Under the pieces are notes generated by a model that ran no database searches, was not told the DNA's origin, and saw nothing but the letters and a program-made list of their open reading frames with translations. 8,550 nucleotides of DNA, taken from NCBI GenBank assembly GCA_947629115.1, contig CANRCL010000050.1, positions 1 to 8,550 on the forward strand, in the 5' to 3' direction. Positions 7,022 through 8,550 of the stretch are shown one piece after another. Origin of the DNA: an uncultured Bacilli bacterium (GTDB lineage: Bacteria > Bacillota_I > Bacilli_A > RF39 > UBA660). Position numbers and translations under genes: made by a program. Each line of letters starts with the position of its first letter. The first letter of the stretch is position 1.

Positions 7022-7869
7022 ACCGCCACATCCATTTTAATTTTAGCATGATGTTGGTAATCAATTAGTTTAATATCTTTTAATTCTTTAGAATTATCAA
7101 ATTTAAAGAAATCTTTTACTTCGGGATTAATCCATAATTTAGGTGCTGGAAAATCACCCTCTTCATGATATCTTTTAATTTGTTCTTTTATTCCATCAAT
7201 TTGATTAACATAAATATGAACATCTTTAGCATTATAATATAATTTGCCTACTTTTAAACCAGTCACGTGCGCCATTAAGTGAACTAAAACAGCATATTGT
7301 GTCACATTAAAAGGCATTCCTAATCCGACATCATTACTTCTACAAGTGACAATACAATTAAGTTTTCCATCAGTCACATCCCACATCGTATTCCAAACAC
7401 AAGATGGTAAAACGGCTGTCTCTAAATAATCATTTTGCCATAAACTCATAACCATTCTTCTATCATTAGGGTCTTCTTTCAATTTTTTAATTAAATTATC
7501 TGATAAATTAAATTTATTAACTATATAACCATAAGCCGTTCCAATTGTATGGGCAAATTCTTTAGGAAAAGTTCGATTTTGATAATGACCATTTTCATCT
7601 ATTTCCCATTCATTCCAGATTTTAACACCTCGTTCTTGAAGCCATCTAACATCATTACTTTTGGCTTGATAAAACCATAAAAGTTCTAAAACGGCGGATT
7701 TAAAGGCTACAAATTTAGTAGTAAGAATAGGAAACTCTTCTTCTAAATCAAATTCAAAAGATTTAAATGGTAATTTAATTGTATCAATACCAGTTCTATT
7801 TTTTACTTTTACACCATTTTTTAAAATATCTTCACATAATGCAATATATTCTTTATCCCATTTTGCCAT
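7018..7869 (-). CDS. thyA: thymidylate synthase (ThyA type)
   Basis: Methylates dUMP to dTMP using 5,10-methylene-tetrahydrofolate, which becomes dihydrofolate. The 283-residue product has the dUMP phosphate-binding Arg25 (NRTG), Glu62 in LELLW, the Arg137-Arg138 pair reaching into the partner subunit, the nucleophile Cys157 in LPSCVW, RSNDVGLGMPFN (177-188), DVHIY (216-220) and a C-terminal VAV. The His that commonly follows the active Cys (LPPCH) is Val158 here, as in B. subtilis ThyA. The RSNDVGLG..FNV block and LWINPEVKDF (245-254) also match that B. subtilis/phage phi3T-like subtype. ATG 7869 has GAGGT 4 bases upstream and begins 10 bases after glyA; its TGA stop overlaps the dfrA start. 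It is flanked by the enzyme that makes its folate cofactor and the one that recycles it. Confidence 0.97.
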   Translation of the reverse strand: MAKWDKEYIALCEDILKNGVKVKNRTGIDTIKLPFKSFEFDLEEEFPILTTKFVAFKSAVLELLWFYQAKSNDVRWLQERGVKIWNEWEIDENGHYQNRTFPKEFAHTIGTAYGYIVNKFNLSDNLIKKLKEDPNDRRMVMSLWQNDYLETAVLPSCVWNTMWDVTDGKLNCIVTCRSNDVGLGMPFNVTQYAVLVHLMAHVTGLKVGKLYYNAKDVHIYVNQIDGIKEQIKRYHEEGDFPAPKLWINPEVKDFFKFDNSKELKDIKLIDYQHHAKIKMDVAV

Positions 7870-7879
7870 AAATACCTCA

Positions 7880-8550
7880 TTAATAATTAAGTGGATGTTT
7901 ACTTGTTAGTTCAAGTACCTCTTTACTTAATTCTTCTAATACTTGTTCATTATCTTTATTTTTTAAAGTTTTATCAATTATTTGGGCTACTTTAATAAAA
8001 TCTTTTTCTTTAAAACCTCTTGTAGTCATCGCTGGAGACCCAATTCTTATTCCACTTGCTACCATTGGTGATTCAGTTTCATTAGGAATAGTATTTTTAT
8101 TTACTGTAATATGAATTTTATCTAGTAAAGTTTCGGCTTCTTTTCCAGTTATATTAGCACTACTTTTAACATCTAATAAAATTAAATGATTATCGGTTCC
8201 ACCACTAATAACGTGATAACCTAATTTAATAAATTCATCACTCATTACTTTAATATTTTTAACTACTTGTTCCATATAATCTTTAAATTCAGGTTGTAAT
8301 GCTTCATAAAAACTTTGGGCTTTGGCGGCGATAACGTGCATTAATGGGCCACCTTGAATACCAGGGAAAACAGTTTTATTAATTTTTTTGGCTATTTCTT
8401 CATTATTAGTTAAAATAATTCCTCCTCTTGGACCTCTTAAAGTCTTATGAGTAGTTGAAGTGACAACATCAGCATAAGGAACAGGTGATGGATGAAGACC
8501 AGTGGCTACAAGACCGGCTATATGGGCCATATCGACAAACATATATGCTC
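7880..8550 (-). CDS. glyA: serine hydroxymethyltransferase, C-terminal part
   Basis: PLP enzyme that turns serine and tetrahydrofolate into glycine and 5,10-methylene-tetrahydrofolate, the carbon donor for ThyA next to it. About 222 of an expected 410-420 residues are visible. The frame is open to the right edge, so the Met codon at 8542 is internal (the family reads AY.xVDxAHIAGL here) and the true start is outside the window. Visible key residues are the PLP-contacting Asp and His of VDMAHIAG, the Schiff-base Lys in [13 protein letters not shown] (29 residues after that Asp, as in E. coli Asp200/Lys229), GIQGGPLMH, and the [13 protein letters not shown] segment with the carboxylate-binding Arg. 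TAA stop at 7880, 10 bases before thyA, whose ribosome binding site fills the gap. It is the first visible gene of the thymidylate operon; its promoter is not in view. Confidence 0.97.
   Translation of the reverse strand, partial: AYMFVDMAHIAGLVATGLHPSPVPYADVVTSTTHKTLRGPRGGIILTNNEEIAKKINKTVFPGIQGGPLMHVIAAKAQSFYEALQPEFKDYMEQVVKNIKVMSDEFIKLGYHVISGGTDNHLILLDVKSSANITGKEAETLLDKIHITVNKNTIPNETESPMVASGIRIGSPAMTTRGFKEKDFIKVAQIIDKTLKNKDNEQVLEELSKEVLELTSKHPLNY

Noticed and set aside
8540..8542. Met codon at 8542 as the start of glyA
   Set aside because: The frame stays open to the window edge, and the residues upstream (AY) match the internal family sequence, so the gene is truncated by the window only.
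354..8550. Mycoplasma-type genetic code (TGA = Trp)
   Set aside because: TGA serves as stop in thyA and dfrA at ATGA overlaps, and Trp is encoded by TGG in the genes inspected.

Overview
The window is a very A+T-rich, densely coded bacterial chromosome segment. Strong AGGAGG-type ribosome binding sites, a Bacillus subtilis-like ThyA and SWIM/SNF2 and QueA proteins of Firmicutes type point to a low-GC Bacillota or Mycoplasmatota-related lineage. The thyA and dfrA genes both end in TGA, and no long gene contains an in-frame TGA. The standard bacterial code is therefore used, which argues against Mycoplasma/Spiroplasma. An uncultured Bacilli-type gut organism would fit, but that is inference.

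The right half (8550 down to about 5147, minus strand) is one tight operon read glyA (5' end cut off) > thyA > dfrA > pyrH > tmk. Gaps are 4-10 bases or ATGA overlaps. It carries the whole thymidylate cycle: GlyA makes methylene-tetrahydrofolate, ThyA uses it to methylate dUMP, DfrA regenerates tetrahydrofolate, and Tmk phosphorylates dTMP. A UMP kinase gene supplies the pyrimidine branch. A weak hairpin terminator follows tmk.

Next comes queA (minus strand), the queuosine enzyme that acts after tgt, with its own promoter overlapping the tmk terminator. Its stop codon directly abuts the stop of a convergent plus-strand gene (3658-4095) that encodes a 145-residue protein I do not recognise. 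That gene and a large minus-strand SWIM/SNF2 ATPase gene (354-3524) diverge from a 133-base control region with two good extended -10 promoters, a GC-rich patch and a short direct repeat. Downstream of the SNF2 gene, 12 bases away, lies tgt (queuosine transglycosylase), cut off by the left edge. The common queA-tgt pair is thus split by the SNF2 gene and the unknown gene.

I see no RNA genes, CRISPR arrays, insertion sequences or phage genes, and no gene-free stretch longer than 133 bases. I did not find a convincing new multi-gene system. The most open questions are the unknown 145-residue protein, the SNF2 gene's place between queA and tgt, and the divergent PyrH and DfrA in the thymidylate operon.
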